DNA of 64,000 nucleotides, taken from positions 62,001 through 126,000 of the forward strand of contig CALUVV010000007.1 in the NCBI GenBank assembly GCA_944324305.1. The letters are read 5' to 3'. The stretch comes from Candidatus Gastranaerophilales bacterium (GTDB lineage: Bacteria; Cyanobacteriota; Vampirovibrionia; Gastranaerophilales; Gastranaerophilaceae). Made by a program: the position numbers and the translations under genes. Under the pieces are notes generated by a model. That model was not told the origin of the DNA. It saw only the letters and a list, made by a program, of their open reading frames with translations, and did not search any database. Positions 34,812 through 43,697 of the stretch are shown here, piece after piece (the first letter of the stretch is position 1; each line of letters begins with the position of its first letter).

Positions 34812-35663
34812 TTATTTATTAGATATTTCTGCTGCTTGTTTAAGCAAATTGCAATTTTGGTCGCGTTTTCTTTCCTGATCTTTGTAAATACGTGTTCTGT
34901 TTATAACTTCATCAAAGTCTATTTTATGTGCATCAAAATCAGGTCCGTCAACACAGGCAAATTTAGTTTCTCCGCCTACGGTAACACGGCATGCGCCGCA
35001 CATACCTGTTCCGTCTACCATAATCGGGTTCATACTTGCTTCAGTATAAATCCCTTTATCGCGTGTTAAATCCGCCACTGCTCTCATCATAGGCATAGGA
35101 CCGACAGCTATTGCATAATTAACTTCTTCCTGCTTTATAATTCTGTCTAGAACCTGTGTAACAAAACCTTTTTCACCTAACGACCCGTCATCTGTAGTTA
35201 TAAATAACTCGGTGCAGGCATCTTTCATTTTGTCCTGCCAGAATATTAAATCTTTATTTCTTGCACCCATAATCATATAGACTTTATTTCCTGCTTCTTT
35301 AAAAGCTTTTGCAATTAAATAGCAGGGAGCAGCTCCGTATCCTCCTGCAAGACAAACTACTGTTCCGTATTTTTTTATATGTGTAGGCTGGCCGAGCGGT
35401 CCGACCAGATCTTGAATTTCATCTCCCGGATTTAATTCTGCAAGTTGTTTTGTTGAGTAGCCGACAGCCATAAACACAAGAGTTAATTCGCCTTTTTCTT
35501 TATTTACATCTGCAATAGTGAGCGGCACTCTTTCGCTGTCCGCTTTTGCTCTGAATATAATAAATTGTCCGGCTTTAGCGTTTCTGACAACATACGGTGC
35601 ATCTATGGTTATTTCATATTGATTGGGACAAAGCTCTTTTTTTGATAATATTTTATATCCCAT
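34812..35663 (-). CDS. FAD/NAD(P)-binding, [2Fe-2S] electron-transfer subunit (NfnA/SudB/PyrK type)
   Basis: 283-aa flavoprotein of the ferredoxin-NADP reductase-like group. The FAD domain has ERVPLTIAD (R-x-P-x-T/S) near residue 52. The NAD(P) domain starts VCLAGGYGAAPCYLIAKAF. The C-terminal Cys motif DGTGMCGACRVTVGGETKFACVDGP ligates a [2Fe-2S] cluster, as in NfnA/SudB and PyrK. I start it at ATG 35663 with AAGGAGA just upstream. There is no adjacent NfnB (GltA-like) or PyrD gene; instead it heads an operon with etfB/etfA. It could therefore feed NAD(P)H electrons to ETF, an inference from order only. Confidence 0.88.
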   Translation of the reverse strand: MGYKILSKKELCPNQYEITIDAPYVVRNAKAGQFIIFRAKADSERVPLTIADVNKEKGELTLVFMAVGYSTKQLAELNPGDEIQDLVGPLGQPTHIKKYGTVVCLAGGYGAAPCYLIAKAFKEAGNKVYMIMGARNKDLIFWQDKMKDACTELFITTDDGSLGEKGFVTQVLDRIIKQEEVNYAIAVGPMPMMRAVADLTRDKGIYTEASMNPIMVDGTGMCGACRVTVGGETKFACVDGPDFDAHKIDFDEVINRTRIYKDQERKRDQNCNLLKQAAEISNK

Positions 35664-35787
35664 AATTTTCTCCTTCTTATATACTGACATTATACTATAA
35701 AATGTGAAAATTAGGGAAATTTTTTAAGTAATATTTATCAGCTGTTAAGCTAAGGAAAAATTTTTCTTATGTTTTACTATGTTAAAC

Positions 35788-36309
35788 ATGGACAATTCAC
35801 AAAATGAAAAGAAATTATTTTACGAACGTGTAAAATGTAAATCATTATGTCATAAATACAATTCGATTTCTCCCGAAATGCTTGGTATCAGGCAAGACCT
35901 GATTAAAACTATTTTAGGGAAAACAAAATCGTTATTTTTAATAGAGCAGCCTTTTATGTGTGATTACGGATATAATATACATATCGGCGAAAACTTTTAT
36001 TCCAATCATAATTTGCTGATTTTGGATGCGGCACGGGTTACTTTCGGAGATAATGTCTTAGTAGGTCCCAATTGTTCATTTTTTACATCAATTCATCCGC
36101 TGAATGCTGAATTGCGAAACAAGGGAGCTGAAAAGTCAAAACCTGTTAATATAGGTAATAATGTTTGGATTTGCGGAAATGTAACTGTTTTACCCGGTGT
36201 AAACATCGGTGACAATTCGGTTATAGGGGCAGGGAGCGTCGTGGTTAAAAATATTCCCCCTAATGTACTTGCGATGGGTATTCCATGCAGGGTTATAAAG
36301 ACTTTATAA
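35788..36309 (+). CDS. Maltose/galactoside O-acetyltransferase-like protein
   Basis: 173-aa left-handed beta-helix acetyltransferase of the Maa/LacA group, transferring acetyl from acetyl-CoA to sugars. The sequence has the expected blocks: IEQPFMCDYGYNIHIGENFYSNHN, DAARVTFGDNVLVGPN, then SIHPLNAELR with the catalytic His, and the final hexapeptide coil NIGNNVWICGNVTVLPGVNIGDNSVIGAGSVV ending GIPCRVIK. ATG 35788 is preferred because TACTAT ends 7 nt before it; an ATG three codons upstream is inside that spacing. There is no ribosome binding site, so it may be leaderless. It overlaps the convergent 36293 gene by 17 bases. Confidence 0.9.
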   Translation: MDNSQNEKKLFYERVKCKSLCHKYNSISPEMLGIRQDLIKTILGKTKSLFLIEQPFMCDYGYNIHIGENFYSNHNLLILDAARVTFGDNVLVGPNCSFFTSIHPLNAELRNKGAEKSKPVNIGNNVWICGNVTVLPGVNIGDNSVIGAGSVVVKNIPPNVLAMGIPCRVIKTL

Positions 36310-36829
36310 CACCGTTTACAAAATCAAAACAATTATTTTTTATAGCCGTAAGAACTTCTGTGGCGTTTAATTTTTTAATGTCGCTTACATGCTTATCAGG
36401 AGTTGAGAATGCGAAATGTGCAAGAAATCTTTTGCTTTCTTCTAACGCATTATGTATAATTCCCTTTTTATTTTCAAGCATGGCATCAAGCATCCCGTCA
36501 GGATTTTCTCGAAATCCGGCCTCAATCATTGAACGTACTTCTTTATACGGTTTATCATGCTTAGGGTATGATATAAAGTTGTATTGTTTATAATTTTCTC
36601 CTATAAAACCGAGCAGAGGTTTTGCATCACTGTTTGTTGCCGCAAAAAGTTCGGTTGACTGCTTATAGTCTTTTGGCAGAGTAAAAACTCCCGCGTAATC
36701 ATAGACTTTTGAATTATCTCCGCGGAATTTATATTCTGATTTGTATTTGTTATCAATAGCTGTTTCGATTTGCTTTAATTCGTTATAAGAGCCTTTGATT
36801 GTATACAATCCTGTAAATGATATGTTCAT
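36293..36829 (-). CDS. Hypothetical protein starting with an ISFTG tag
   Basis: 178-aa soluble protein that I do not recognise. It begins MNISFTGLYTIKG, so the F-T-G motif found elsewhere 20-50 residues in is here at the very N-terminus. The rest is mixed alpha/beta with no membrane segment or catalytic motif (YAGVFTLPKDYKQSTELFAA, LLGFIGENYKQYNF, KRFLAHFAFSTPD). AAAAGGAGA lies before the ATG. It is transcribed in the same direction as the PfkB gene but lies upstream of nothing obvious; its 3' end overlaps the acetyltransferase. Confidence 0.75.
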   Translation of the reverse strand: MNISFTGLYTIKGSYNELKQIETAIDNKYKSEYKFRGDNSKVYDYAGVFTLPKDYKQSTELFAATNSDAKPLLGFIGENYKQYNFISYPKHDKPYKEVRSMIEAGFRENPDGMLDAMLENKKGIIHNALEESKRFLAHFAFSTPDKHVSDIKKLNATEVLTAIKNNCFDFVNGVIKSL

Positions 36830-36872
36830 TCGGGGTAATCTCCTTTTAACGAATATAACATTCGTGAAAAAT

Positions 36873-37919
36873 TTATTTTGCTATTTGATATTTATATTCA
36901 GGATTTTCTTTTAATTTTTTTTCAATTTGTTCAAAAGTTAAAAGTCCTTGTGTTGCTCCGAATTCTGACACTACTCCTGCAGAATTTACGGAAGCATACA
37001 TTAAGGCTTTTCCTATATCTGCTTTGGTTCTGCCGAGAGCCGCGCAAAAGGTTGATGCAAAAGCATCGCCTGCACCGAGGGTTGAAACAACAGGACCTTC
37101 AAATACAGGGCAATAATAGTATTTATGTCCGTCGAATGCATATGCCCCTTTCCCGCCGTCAGTTATTACTATAACCTGATAGTCGTTCACTTTTAATTTG
37201 TTAAACATTTCTTTAACATCGGGGTGTATGAGTTCTTCCGAAAACTTTTCTTCTCTTGTATCGGGTCTTACCTGTATTTGAGTTGCCATAGAGGCTTCTT
37301 CTTTGTTCATTACAACAATATGAGCGTTTTCAAGAATTTTCTTTATATAGTTAAATCCTCTTTTGATACTTGATGTCCCTGCATTAAAACATACTTTTAC
37401 ATTATTGTCTTTTGCAAAACTTACAATATAATCAAGCACTTTTGTGCTGTCTCCGTTAAGCGGTGCAATATAAAGAAGCTTGGCATTTTTTATAGCGTCA
37501 AAGTTTATATCTGCTTTTTTTATTTGTGCATTAGCTCCTCTGTGGGCAAGGACTGTTCTGTCACCCTGAAAACTTACAAGAATAATTGAAAAGCCCGTGC
37601 TTATGGCAGGATCCTGGATAATGTTTGATAGGTCAACATTTCTTTCTCTGAATGATTCCAATATGCCTTCGGAATATATATCATCGCCTATTTTAAATAT
37701 TGCACCTGTTTTTAATCCTAAATTCGCAAAGTTGCAAGCTGTATTAACACCTCCCCCGCCGACTTTTGAGGCGAAATCGGTGATTTCTACTTTTGACCCG
37801 TAAGGGTAACTCATAAATTCAGACTTTTTATTTTTTGTATAAACAGAAACTATATTTGCATCATCGCTTTCAACAAAAACATCCATTGTTGCGCTGCCGA
37901 TAGTTATAACATCGCTCAT
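36873..37919 (-). CDS. PfkB-family carbohydrate/nucleoside kinase
   Basis: 348-aa ribokinase-like (PfkB) sugar or nucleoside kinase. The N-terminal sugar-binding motif is VGGGGVNTACNFANLG near residue 52. The ATP site and catalytic base are in STLGAGDAFASTFCAALG near 290 (G-A-G-D). A middle segment (VVMNKEEA) is also typical. GGAGGAAG lies before the ATG. The long insertion IQVRPDTREEKFSEELIHPDV is unusual. The specific substrate cannot be read from the sequence; ribose, fructose derivatives, adenosine or 2-keto-3-deoxygluconate are possible. It is flanked by hypothetical genes that give no hint. Confidence 0.9.
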   Translation of the reverse strand: MSDVITIGSATMDVFVESDDANIVSVYTKNKKSEFMSYPYGSKVEITDFASKVGGGGVNTACNFANLGLKTGAIFKIGDDIYSEGILESFRERNVDLSNIIQDPAISTGFSIILVSFQGDRTVLAHRGANAQIKKADINFDAIKNAKLLYIAPLNGDSTKVLDYIVSFAKDNNVKVCFNAGTSSIKRGFNYIKKILENAHIVVMNKEEASMATQIQVRPDTREEKFSEELIHPDVKEMFNKLKVNDYQVIVITDGGKGAYAFDGHKYYYCPVFEGPVVSTLGAGDAFASTFCAALGRTKADIGKALMYASVNSAGVVSEFGATQGLLTFEQIEKKLKENPEYKYQIAK

Positions 37920-38048
37920 CTTTTCTTCCTCCGATTACTTTCAGCTTAGCACAAAAGATTTTATTTGTTAATTTATATTAATTTACGGCAAAAAATTTTT
38001 TGTTTTGATTTAAAATAACAAGAGTAAATATACATTTTGGAAGACAAT

Positions 38049-40235
38049 ATGAAGATAGAAAAAATTACCCCCTTGTATTATGCACATAGAAATTCAAAAA
38101 ATTCTGACAACAAGAACTTGTTGTCAAAGAATAATTATACTAATTATTCTTATAATCCTCTTGCTTACAGAGATTATAATGTAAGCTTCGAAGCACGCCT
38201 TTTCAGAACTCCCGCCAATTTTTTCGAGCAGGATTTTAACCGTAACGGAATGCCTGAAACAATGAAAAGTTATCTTTATGATGACTATGAAGACAGGCAA
38301 AATATGCCGCCCGCACAAATGATGAGACTTGTTTTTAAAGATATAAAAGGAACGAATTCTCTGGAGCAGGTTAAGAGTATTTTCCCTGACGAACAGTTAT
38401 TCAAAAATTTAAAAGATACCCCCGGCAGAAAAGCAAGAACTGGGATTATTGCCGAGATTGATTTAATGAAACAGGAAAACAAATCTTTATTTAAAAACGG
38501 TGAGGATAATTTAGGGCTTTATATCCTGAAAAAGATTTATCTCGAAGGTAAAACTTTGAAAGAAATTAATAAGGATTTTGAAAAAGATATTTCCGTTCAC
38601 TATAAAGGTTTAAGCCCGATAAAATATGAAACTTTATCTGCTTATGGGATTAAATTTCCCGATAATGCATTCTGGAAATCATTCACAGCGACAAGGGAAG
38701 ATTTCCCTTATGAATATAAGCCGAGAAAAGCCCTGCCCGGCCGAATTTCACAAAGTGAACCGCGTGTAAGCAATCCTGCTAAACCTAAAGCGGAAAAGAA
38801 AAGATTTGAAAATGTTAAAGATTGGGAAATAGATAAACTTGCCGACGGACTTATTAAAGGTATCGGAAGTTCTGAAGAAACTGAAAAACAGCTTAAAAAG
38901 CATAATGTTCAGGATAAAGAAGCTTTAAATTTCGTTGCAAAATATATGAGCGAAATAAATTTTGTAGTACTTGAAAAAGTTCATGCATCTGACGAGATGA
39001 AGGATTTTTATGAAAATTATGATAATTTATCAGACAAGCGCAAAAATATTTTCAAGGCTTACTGGAACAGTGATCCTCAAATAAAGAAACATCGTTCTCA
39101 GGCAATGAAAGATACCATAAAATTATTTATGGATGCCTATGGTGTTGACGGGAATAATGATGAATTCCGCGAGCTTCTCGAGTATGCAAGAGGAATTAAA
39201 TCTGCACGATTAAAAGAACAGGAAAAACATGATATAATTCAGGCAGAGTACGATGAAATGTTTGCAAAACTTGATGAGCAAGCAGTTGAAGAAGACAATG
39301 TTAAAGAAGATATTCAAGAAGTTCCGGTTGATAAAGATAAAAACTTGTTATCTTATACCGTTTCTCCCAAAAAACATGAAATCAGGTTTAACAGCGATTT
39401 GACGCAAGAATTTAAAAAAGTAATTCAGTCCCAATTGACACTTTTGCCGGATGCATTTTCAAAAAGATATACTCAATATTTTCTGGCTCATCCCGCAGTA
39501 AGTGATAAATATAAATTAACTGTACTGCTTGGCGATACCGTCCCTGAAGGATATGAAGACCTTGTATTACAAAAAGAAGAAACAGATAAAATATCTCTGG
39601 GGGTTAATAAAGATTTTACGTTGAAATACCCGTATGTTATCGCCGCGTGCAATCAGGCAATGGTTGAATTAATTGCTTCGGCAAGACCTAAAGAAGCACC
39701 CAAAATGCTTACATTAGATACTGATCAGCTGTTAAAACTGGCGGAATTAGATTTTAACGGGTTAACAGATAAGCAAAGAGCCGAACTAAATGCAAATTAT
39801 GAGAGTTATATGAAGCCTGTGGCTTCAAAAGAAGAGATAAACAAAATTAATTCAATGTTTGTTGATTTTATTTATAATTATAAGAAAAGTCTTATATATG
39901 ATAAAGACTCACAGGTAGCAGGTTTAACCGAGCTGCTGCACGCAAATTTAAAATCTAATCCTGCTTTGAAAAAAGATTTGACAAGGTGTATTAAATACTC
40001 TAAATTTGTCGAAAAATATGGCGGTACTGTAAAGATTTTGTTAAAAGATAATATTGATGATAATTTGAAAAAAGCGAAAATGGAATTAATGATTGGAGAT
40101 TTGATGGCCGTTAATGCAATGGATTTGACAAATATTTTAGCCGATAATAAATATAATCTTGATACGATTGTAAAACCTGTTGATCCTGAGTTATACTATC
40201 TTTTAAGAGAAAAAAATATGTTGCTGCATTGTTGA
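38049..40235 (+). CDS. Large hypothetical protein with N-terminal SFEA tag
   Basis: 728-aa, highly charged, predominantly helical protein that I do not recognise. The start is set at ATG 38049 with GGAAG upstream; an in-frame TTG four codons earlier lies inside that ribosome binding site. Residues 1-50 are Asn/Tyr/Ser-rich and probably disordered, ending DYNVSFEARLFRTP, a variant of the F-S/T-G tag. Long Lys/Glu segments follow (about 220-300, 400-440), and the C-terminal half has repeated helices. There is no signal peptide, TM segment or enzymatic motif. A terminator hairpin lies after the stop. Similar long lineage-specific proteins are common in this type of genome (from general knowledge). 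Confidence 0.78.
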   Translation: MKIEKITPLYYAHRNSKNSDNKNLLSKNNYTNYSYNPLAYRDYNVSFEARLFRTPANFFEQDFNRNGMPETMKSYLYDDYEDRQNMPPAQMMRLVFKDIKGTNSLEQVKSIFPDEQLFKNLKDTPGRKARTGIIAEIDLMKQENKSLFKNGEDNLGLYILKKIYLEGKTLKEINKDFEKDISVHYKGLSPIKYETLSAYGIKFPDNAFWKSFTATREDFPYEYKPRKALPGRISQSEPRVSNPAKPKAEKKRFENVKDWEIDKLADGLIKGIGSSEETEKQLKKHNVQDKEALNFVAKYMSEINFVVLEKVHASDEMKDFYENYDNLSDKRKNIFKAYWNSDPQIKKHRSQAMKDTIKLFMDAYGVDGNNDEFRELLEYARGIKSARLKEQEKHDIIQAEYDEMFAKLDEQAVEEDNVKEDIQEVPVDKDKNLLSYTVSPKKHEIRFNSDLTQEFKKVIQSQLTLLPDAFSKRYTQYFLAHPAVSDKYKLTVLLGDTVPEGYEDLVLQKEETDKISLGVNKDFTLKYPYVIAACNQAMVELIASARPKEAPKMLTLDTDQLLKLAELDFNGLTDKQRAELNANYESYMKPVASKEEINKINSMFVDFIYNYKKSLIYDKDSQVAGLTELLHANLKSNPALKKDLTRCIKYSKFVEKYGGTVKILLKDNIDDNLKKAKMELMIGDLMAVNAMDLTNILADNKYNLDTIVKPVDPELYYLLREKNMLLHC

Positions 40236-40258
40236 AAATTTTTGACGGTTTATTCAAA

Positions 40259-40289
40259 ACAAAGCACCTGTTTTATGCAGGTGCTTTGT
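40259..40289. terminator. Hairpin between convergent genes (terminator)
   Basis: Perfect 12-bp stem ACAAAGCACCTG / CAGGTGCTTTGT with a 7-base loop. T-runs are weak on both sides, so it may act mainly as a 3'-end-protecting hairpin for both transcripts. Confidence 0.75.
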
Positions 40290-40312
40290 AATATTGTAGG
40301 TTTGGTTTAATT

Positions 40313-42454
40313 CTAATTAAACTGTGCTTTTTCTTCTTCTGAAACCCCTTTAATTGTAAGGTTAACTCTGCCTTTATCGTCAATTTTAATAACTTTAACG
40401 ATAACTTCATCACCAATATGTAAATGAGGTTCGATTGCATCAATTCTTTCGCTGCAAACCTGTGAAATATGCACCATACCGTCTTTGCCGGGTGCAAGTT
40501 CAACAAATGCTCCGATAGGAATAATTCTTACAACTCTTCCTTTAACAACCATTCCGGGTTCAGCTTTGAATGTTAATTCTTTAATCATTCGTTTGGCAAT
40601 TTCGGCACCTTCCTGATCGTTTGAAGTAATTGTTACAACACCGTTGTCCTGAATATCAATTTCGGCACCGGAAGCGTCAATTATTGCTCTGATTTGTTTT
40701 CCGCCCGGTCCGATAACCGTTCCGATATCTTCTGTCGGAATAGTCATTGTTGTAATGCTCGGTGCATATGGCGATAAATGATCTGCAGGAGCGGAAATTA
40801 CTTCTCTCATTTTTCCTAAGATATGAAGTCTTCCTTCTTTAGCTTGAGCAAGCGCACGACGTAAAGTTTCGTTTGCAATACCTTTTGCTTTCATATCCAT
40901 TTGAAGGGCTGTAATTCCTGTATCATTACCTGTAACTTTAAAGTCCATATCTCCCAAAAAGTCTTCAATGCCTTGAATATCGGTTAATACAACAGGTTCT
41001 TTGCCTTCTTCGGTAATCATACCCATTGCAACTCCGCCTATCATACATTTAACCGGAACACCGGCATTCATCAAAGCCATTGATGAACCGCAGGTTGAAG
41101 CCATTGATGTTGAACCGTTTGATTCAAGTACATCTGATGTTACGCGGATTGTATATCCGAATTCTTCCTGAGAAGGAAGTGCGGGAACGTTTGCTCTTTC
41201 AGCTAATGCTCCATGTCCTACTTCACGTCTTCCGGGGCCTCTTAACGGTTTAACTTCTCCTACGGAGAAACCCGGGAAGATATATTTATGCATATATGTT
41301 TTTTCTGTTTCGGGGTCAACTCCGTCAAGTTCCTGTTTCATTCCGGGACCTGCTAAAGTTGCAACCGATAATACCTGAGTTTGTCCTCTTGTAAATACTG
41401 CAGAACCGTGAGCACGCGGAATAACTCCTACTTCGCACCAAATCGGGCGGACATCATGCGGTTTTCTTCCGTCAGCTCTTACGCCTTCATCCAAAATCAT
41501 TGTACGCATAATTTTCTTTTCAGCATTTTTAAATTCTTCCGCAACAAAGTCAATGCCTGTTTCTTCCATAATTTTTTTGCTGTAATCATCTTCCGGAAGT
41601 GCATCAATTTTTTCTTTAACAAGTTTTTTTGCTTCTTCGAGTTTTTCCTGTCTGTAAGCTCTGTCAAAGTTGTGATATGCATCAAAAATCATATCGTGAG
41701 CTGTTTCATCAATAATTTTCTTAATTTCTGTTGTATCGTAAGGATTAACAAAAACTTCTTTTTCAACTCCGCATTCTTTAACAAAAGCTTCTTGAGCTTC
41801 GCATTGTTTTCTTATTTCGCCTTGAGCAAATTCAACTGCGTTCATAATATCATCCTCAGTTACAAATTTGCATCCTGCTTCAACCATAATTACAGAGTCA
41901 TGTGTACCTGCAACCACGATATCAAGATCAGATTTGTCAGCCTGCTGGTGAGTAGGGTTTGCAATCATATTTCCGTTCTCGTCGCGTGAAACTCTTACTG
42001 CACCTATAGGCCCTTCAAACGGAGCTCCTGAAAGCATTAATGCACAGGAAGCACCGAACATTGCCAGAGTATCAGGTTGGTTTTGCTGATCGTAGCTGAA
42101 TAATTGAGCTACGATTTGAATATCATTTCTATATCCTTTTGGGAAAAGAGGTCTAATCGGTCTGTCAATAAGCCTTGATATTAAAATAGCCTTATCGCTT
42201 GCTTTACCTTCGGAACGGTTGTAACCTCCCGGGATGCGTCCGATTGAAGACATTCTTTCTTCATAATCAATTAATAAAGGGAAAAAGTCTATTCCCACTC
42301 TTGGTTCTTTAGAAACAACACAGTGAACAAATAACATTGTATCACCGCATCTTACCGTAACAGAACCGTTTGTAGATTGAGCGTATTTGCCGGTTTCAAT
42401 TGTAACTGTTTTACCGCCGATTTCAATCTCAAATTTTTTAGTTTCCGGTACCAT
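40313..42454 (-). CDS. pnp: Polyribonucleotide nucleotidyltransferase (PNPase)
   Basis: 713-aa 3'-5' phosphorolytic exoribonuclease of the degradosome type. The order is RNase PH-like domain 1 (ETGKYAQSTNGSVTVRCGDTMLFV), an all-helical linker, RNase PH-like domain 2 (GVRADGRKPHDVRPIWCEVG, RGQTQVLSVATL), a KH domain (IGTVIGPGGKQIRAII) and an S1 domain (GMVVKGRVVRIIPIGAFVELAPGKDGMVHISQV). I start it at ATG 42454 with AAAAGG upstream; a longer frame to 42502 would precede the usual PNPase start. The 5' leader holds a GTGCC...GGCAC hairpin, of the kind that in other bacteria mediates pnp autoregulation. A -10 TATAAT is at 42519-42524. Confidence 0.96.
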   Translation of the reverse strand: MVPETKKFEIEIGGKTVTIETGKYAQSTNGSVTVRCGDTMLFVHCVVSKEPRVGIDFFPLLIDYEERMSSIGRIPGGYNRSEGKASDKAILISRLIDRPIRPLFPKGYRNDIQIVAQLFSYDQQNQPDTLAMFGASCALMLSGAPFEGPIGAVRVSRDENGNMIANPTHQQADKSDLDIVVAGTHDSVIMVEAGCKFVTEDDIMNAVEFAQGEIRKQCEAQEAFVKECGVEKEVFVNPYDTTEIKKIIDETAHDMIFDAYHNFDRAYRQEKLEEAKKLVKEKIDALPEDDYSKKIMEETGIDFVAEEFKNAEKKIMRTMILDEGVRADGRKPHDVRPIWCEVGVIPRAHGSAVFTRGQTQVLSVATLAGPGMKQELDGVDPETEKTYMHKYIFPGFSVGEVKPLRGPGRREVGHGALAERANVPALPSQEEFGYTIRVTSDVLESNGSTSMASTCGSSMALMNAGVPVKCMIGGVAMGMITEEGKEPVVLTDIQGIEDFLGDMDFKVTGNDTGITALQMDMKAKGIANETLRRALAQAKEGRLHILGKMREVISAPADHLSPYAPSITTMTIPTEDIGTVIGPGGKQIRAIIDASGAEIDIQDNGVVTITSNDQEGAEIAKRMIKELTFKAEPGMVVKGRVVRIIPIGAFVELAPGKDGMVHISQVCSERIDAIEPHLHIGDEVIVKVIKIDDKGRVNLTIKGVSEEEKAQFN

Positions 42455-42573
42455 AATTACCTTTTCTTTCTGTGCCGCCTTCGGGCACCTTTTGTTATAC
42501 ACTTCTGATGTTCGTTATTATTATACCGCAAACAAGAAAAAGATGAGATTTTCTATAAAGTAATGTGACAAAT

Positions 42574-43269
42574 TTACCACGGGTAATCTTTCGTAATTTC
42601 CCAACCGTCCATCATTATAAGTGCAGCACACCAAACTCCGTCTTTACTTTTATTACAAGCTCTTGCGTTTGATGAATTTAAAATTTTTTCTCTGTCCATT
42701 TTATCTCCGAACGAGCCGTCCGAGATTGCCGCGCCTAATCCGTAGGGACGAAGCCCGCCATCTGCCTGAATTGAAAAAGCAAACATATCCTTTCCCCATG
42801 TATTAGGCTTTTTGTATCCGTTTATATCAGTCAAGATAATTTTGAAATTATTCTGTGGAAGGTCAAAAATAATCATTGAACCGTCATTTAAAATTATTTT
42901 CGGTGTTGATTTTTTGCTATATGAACCGTAAGTGTTACATATCCTTCCGTTTAGACATTTATAACTTATGTCAAACGGCGGGTCTGAATTTATAAATTCT
43001 TGTGAAACGGTAATATACGGCTTTATATATGTCTTGTAAAAATTCTCGGGTGATAAAGAAAAATTCCAATACTTTATTTCTCCTTCATTAAGCTCTGCCC
43101 CTTTAACTGCCTGATTAAGTACGGAATAAACCTTTTTTAATCTGTTAACTGTTTCTTGTTTTTGATAATTCGCTATAACAGCAGGCATAGTCAAAGTTGC
43201 AACCATACCGATTATACCGAGTGTAATCAGTACCTCTGAGAGTGTAAATGCTTTTTTAAAGAAACTCAT
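42574..43269 (-). CDS. Pilin-like protein with prepilin N-terminal signal (short leader)
   Basis: 231-aa member of the pilin-like family. ATG 43269 has AAGGAGG about 8 nt upstream and gives leader MSFFKKA followed by FTLSEVLITLGIIGMVATL, a prepilin peptidase signal with Glu at +5. A longer ATG at 43293 would place that ribosome binding site inside the gene. The C-terminal half has family motifs DINGYKKPNTWGKDMFAF and WCAALIMMDGWEITKDYPW. It has no G-tract and is intact. It is divergent to an XRE gene; two copies of a TGTCCCG-x-ATxTGG site flank its promoter region. Its -35 region is poor, so activation or relief of repression at those sites is likely. Confidence 0.9.
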   Translation of the reverse strand: MSFFKKAFTLSEVLITLGIIGMVATLTMPAVIANYQKQETVNRLKKVYSVLNQAVKGAELNEGEIKYWNFSLSPENFYKTYIKPYITVSQEFINSDPPFDISYKCLNGRICNTYGSYSKKSTPKIILNDGSMIIFDLPQNNFKIILTDINGYKKPNTWGKDMFAFSIQADGGLRPYGLGAAISDGSFGDKMDREKILNSSNARACNKSKDGVWCAALIMMDGWEITKDYPW

Positions 43270-43289
43270 ATATTCTTCCTCCTTATGAC

Positions 43290-43344
43290 CCATATTCGGG
43301 ACAATATATTAACCATTATACATTATAATTCCAAATACGGGACA
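43290..43344. promoter_or_regulatory. Paired operator-like repeats between pilin-like gene and XRE gene
   Basis: CCATATTCGGGACA (43290-43303) and CCAAATACGGGACA (43331-43344) are direct repeats (12/14 identical), 41 bp apart, about four helical turns. Between them lie two overlapping TATAAT elements facing opposite directions (plus-strand one at 43324-43329). GGGAC is not expected by chance in such AT-rich DNA. Probable binding sites for the adjacent XRE protein. Confidence 0.55.
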
Positions 43345-43359
43345 CTTTTGTTAAGAATT

Positions 43360-43635
43360 ATGAATGAATTAGAAAAAAAGTACTGTATAGAGTTCGGTAG
43401 GGCTTTAAAAAAATTAAGGATTGAGCACACGCACAAATCTGCCCGTCTGTTTGCGTATGAAAATGATATTCCTAAATCAACATTATGGCGTGTGGAGAGC
43501 GGAGAAAACGAACCACAGCTGGTAACTTTGAAAAAAATAGCAGAAGGTTTCGGCTGGTCAATGACTGAATTTTTTAAAAACATAGAAGATAAATTGCCTA
43601 AAGATATTAAAATATTTGATGAAGAGCATTATTAA
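43360..43635 (+). CDS. XRE-family transcriptional regulator
   Basis: 91-aa helix-turn-helix protein: FGRALKKLRIEHTHKSARLFAYENDIPKSTLWRVESGENEPQLVTLKKIAEGFGWSMTEFF. I start it at ATG 43360; an in-frame ATG at 43285 lies upstream of the promoter (TATAAT 43324-43329) and is inside the operator region. It is divergent to the 42574 pilin-like gene, the same arrangement as 8438/7625. The HTH sequence is not closely similar to the 8438 protein. It is followed by a terminator. Confidence 0.85.
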   Translation: MNELEKKYCIEFGRALKKLRIEHTHKSARLFAYENDIPKSTLWRVESGENEPQLVTLKKIAEGFGWSMTEFFKNIEDKLPKDIKIFDEEHY

Positions 43636-43641
43636 CATTAA

Positions 43642-43662
43642 AAAAGCCCTTTAGGGGCTTTT
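43642..43662 (+). terminator. Rho-independent terminator after XRE gene
   Basis: AAAAGCCC-tttag-GGGCTTTT hairpin directly after the stop codon, with the T-rich end inside the stem. Confidence 0.8.
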
Positions 43663-43697
43663 CTATCAATATATAGACAAATAAGAATTAGTCGCTG

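Noticed and set aside
34812-35663. Naming the flavoprotein pyrK or nfnA
   Set aside because: The [2Fe-2S] flavoprotein motifs fit several subunits (PyrK, NfnA, SudB), and neither pyrD nor nfnB is adjacent, so no symbol was given.
41381-41989. 202-aa open frame antisense to pnp
   Set aside because: Composition (Phe/Cys/Asn/Ser-rich) is that of the complement of a Lys/Glu-rich coding region. No start signals; pnp is certain.
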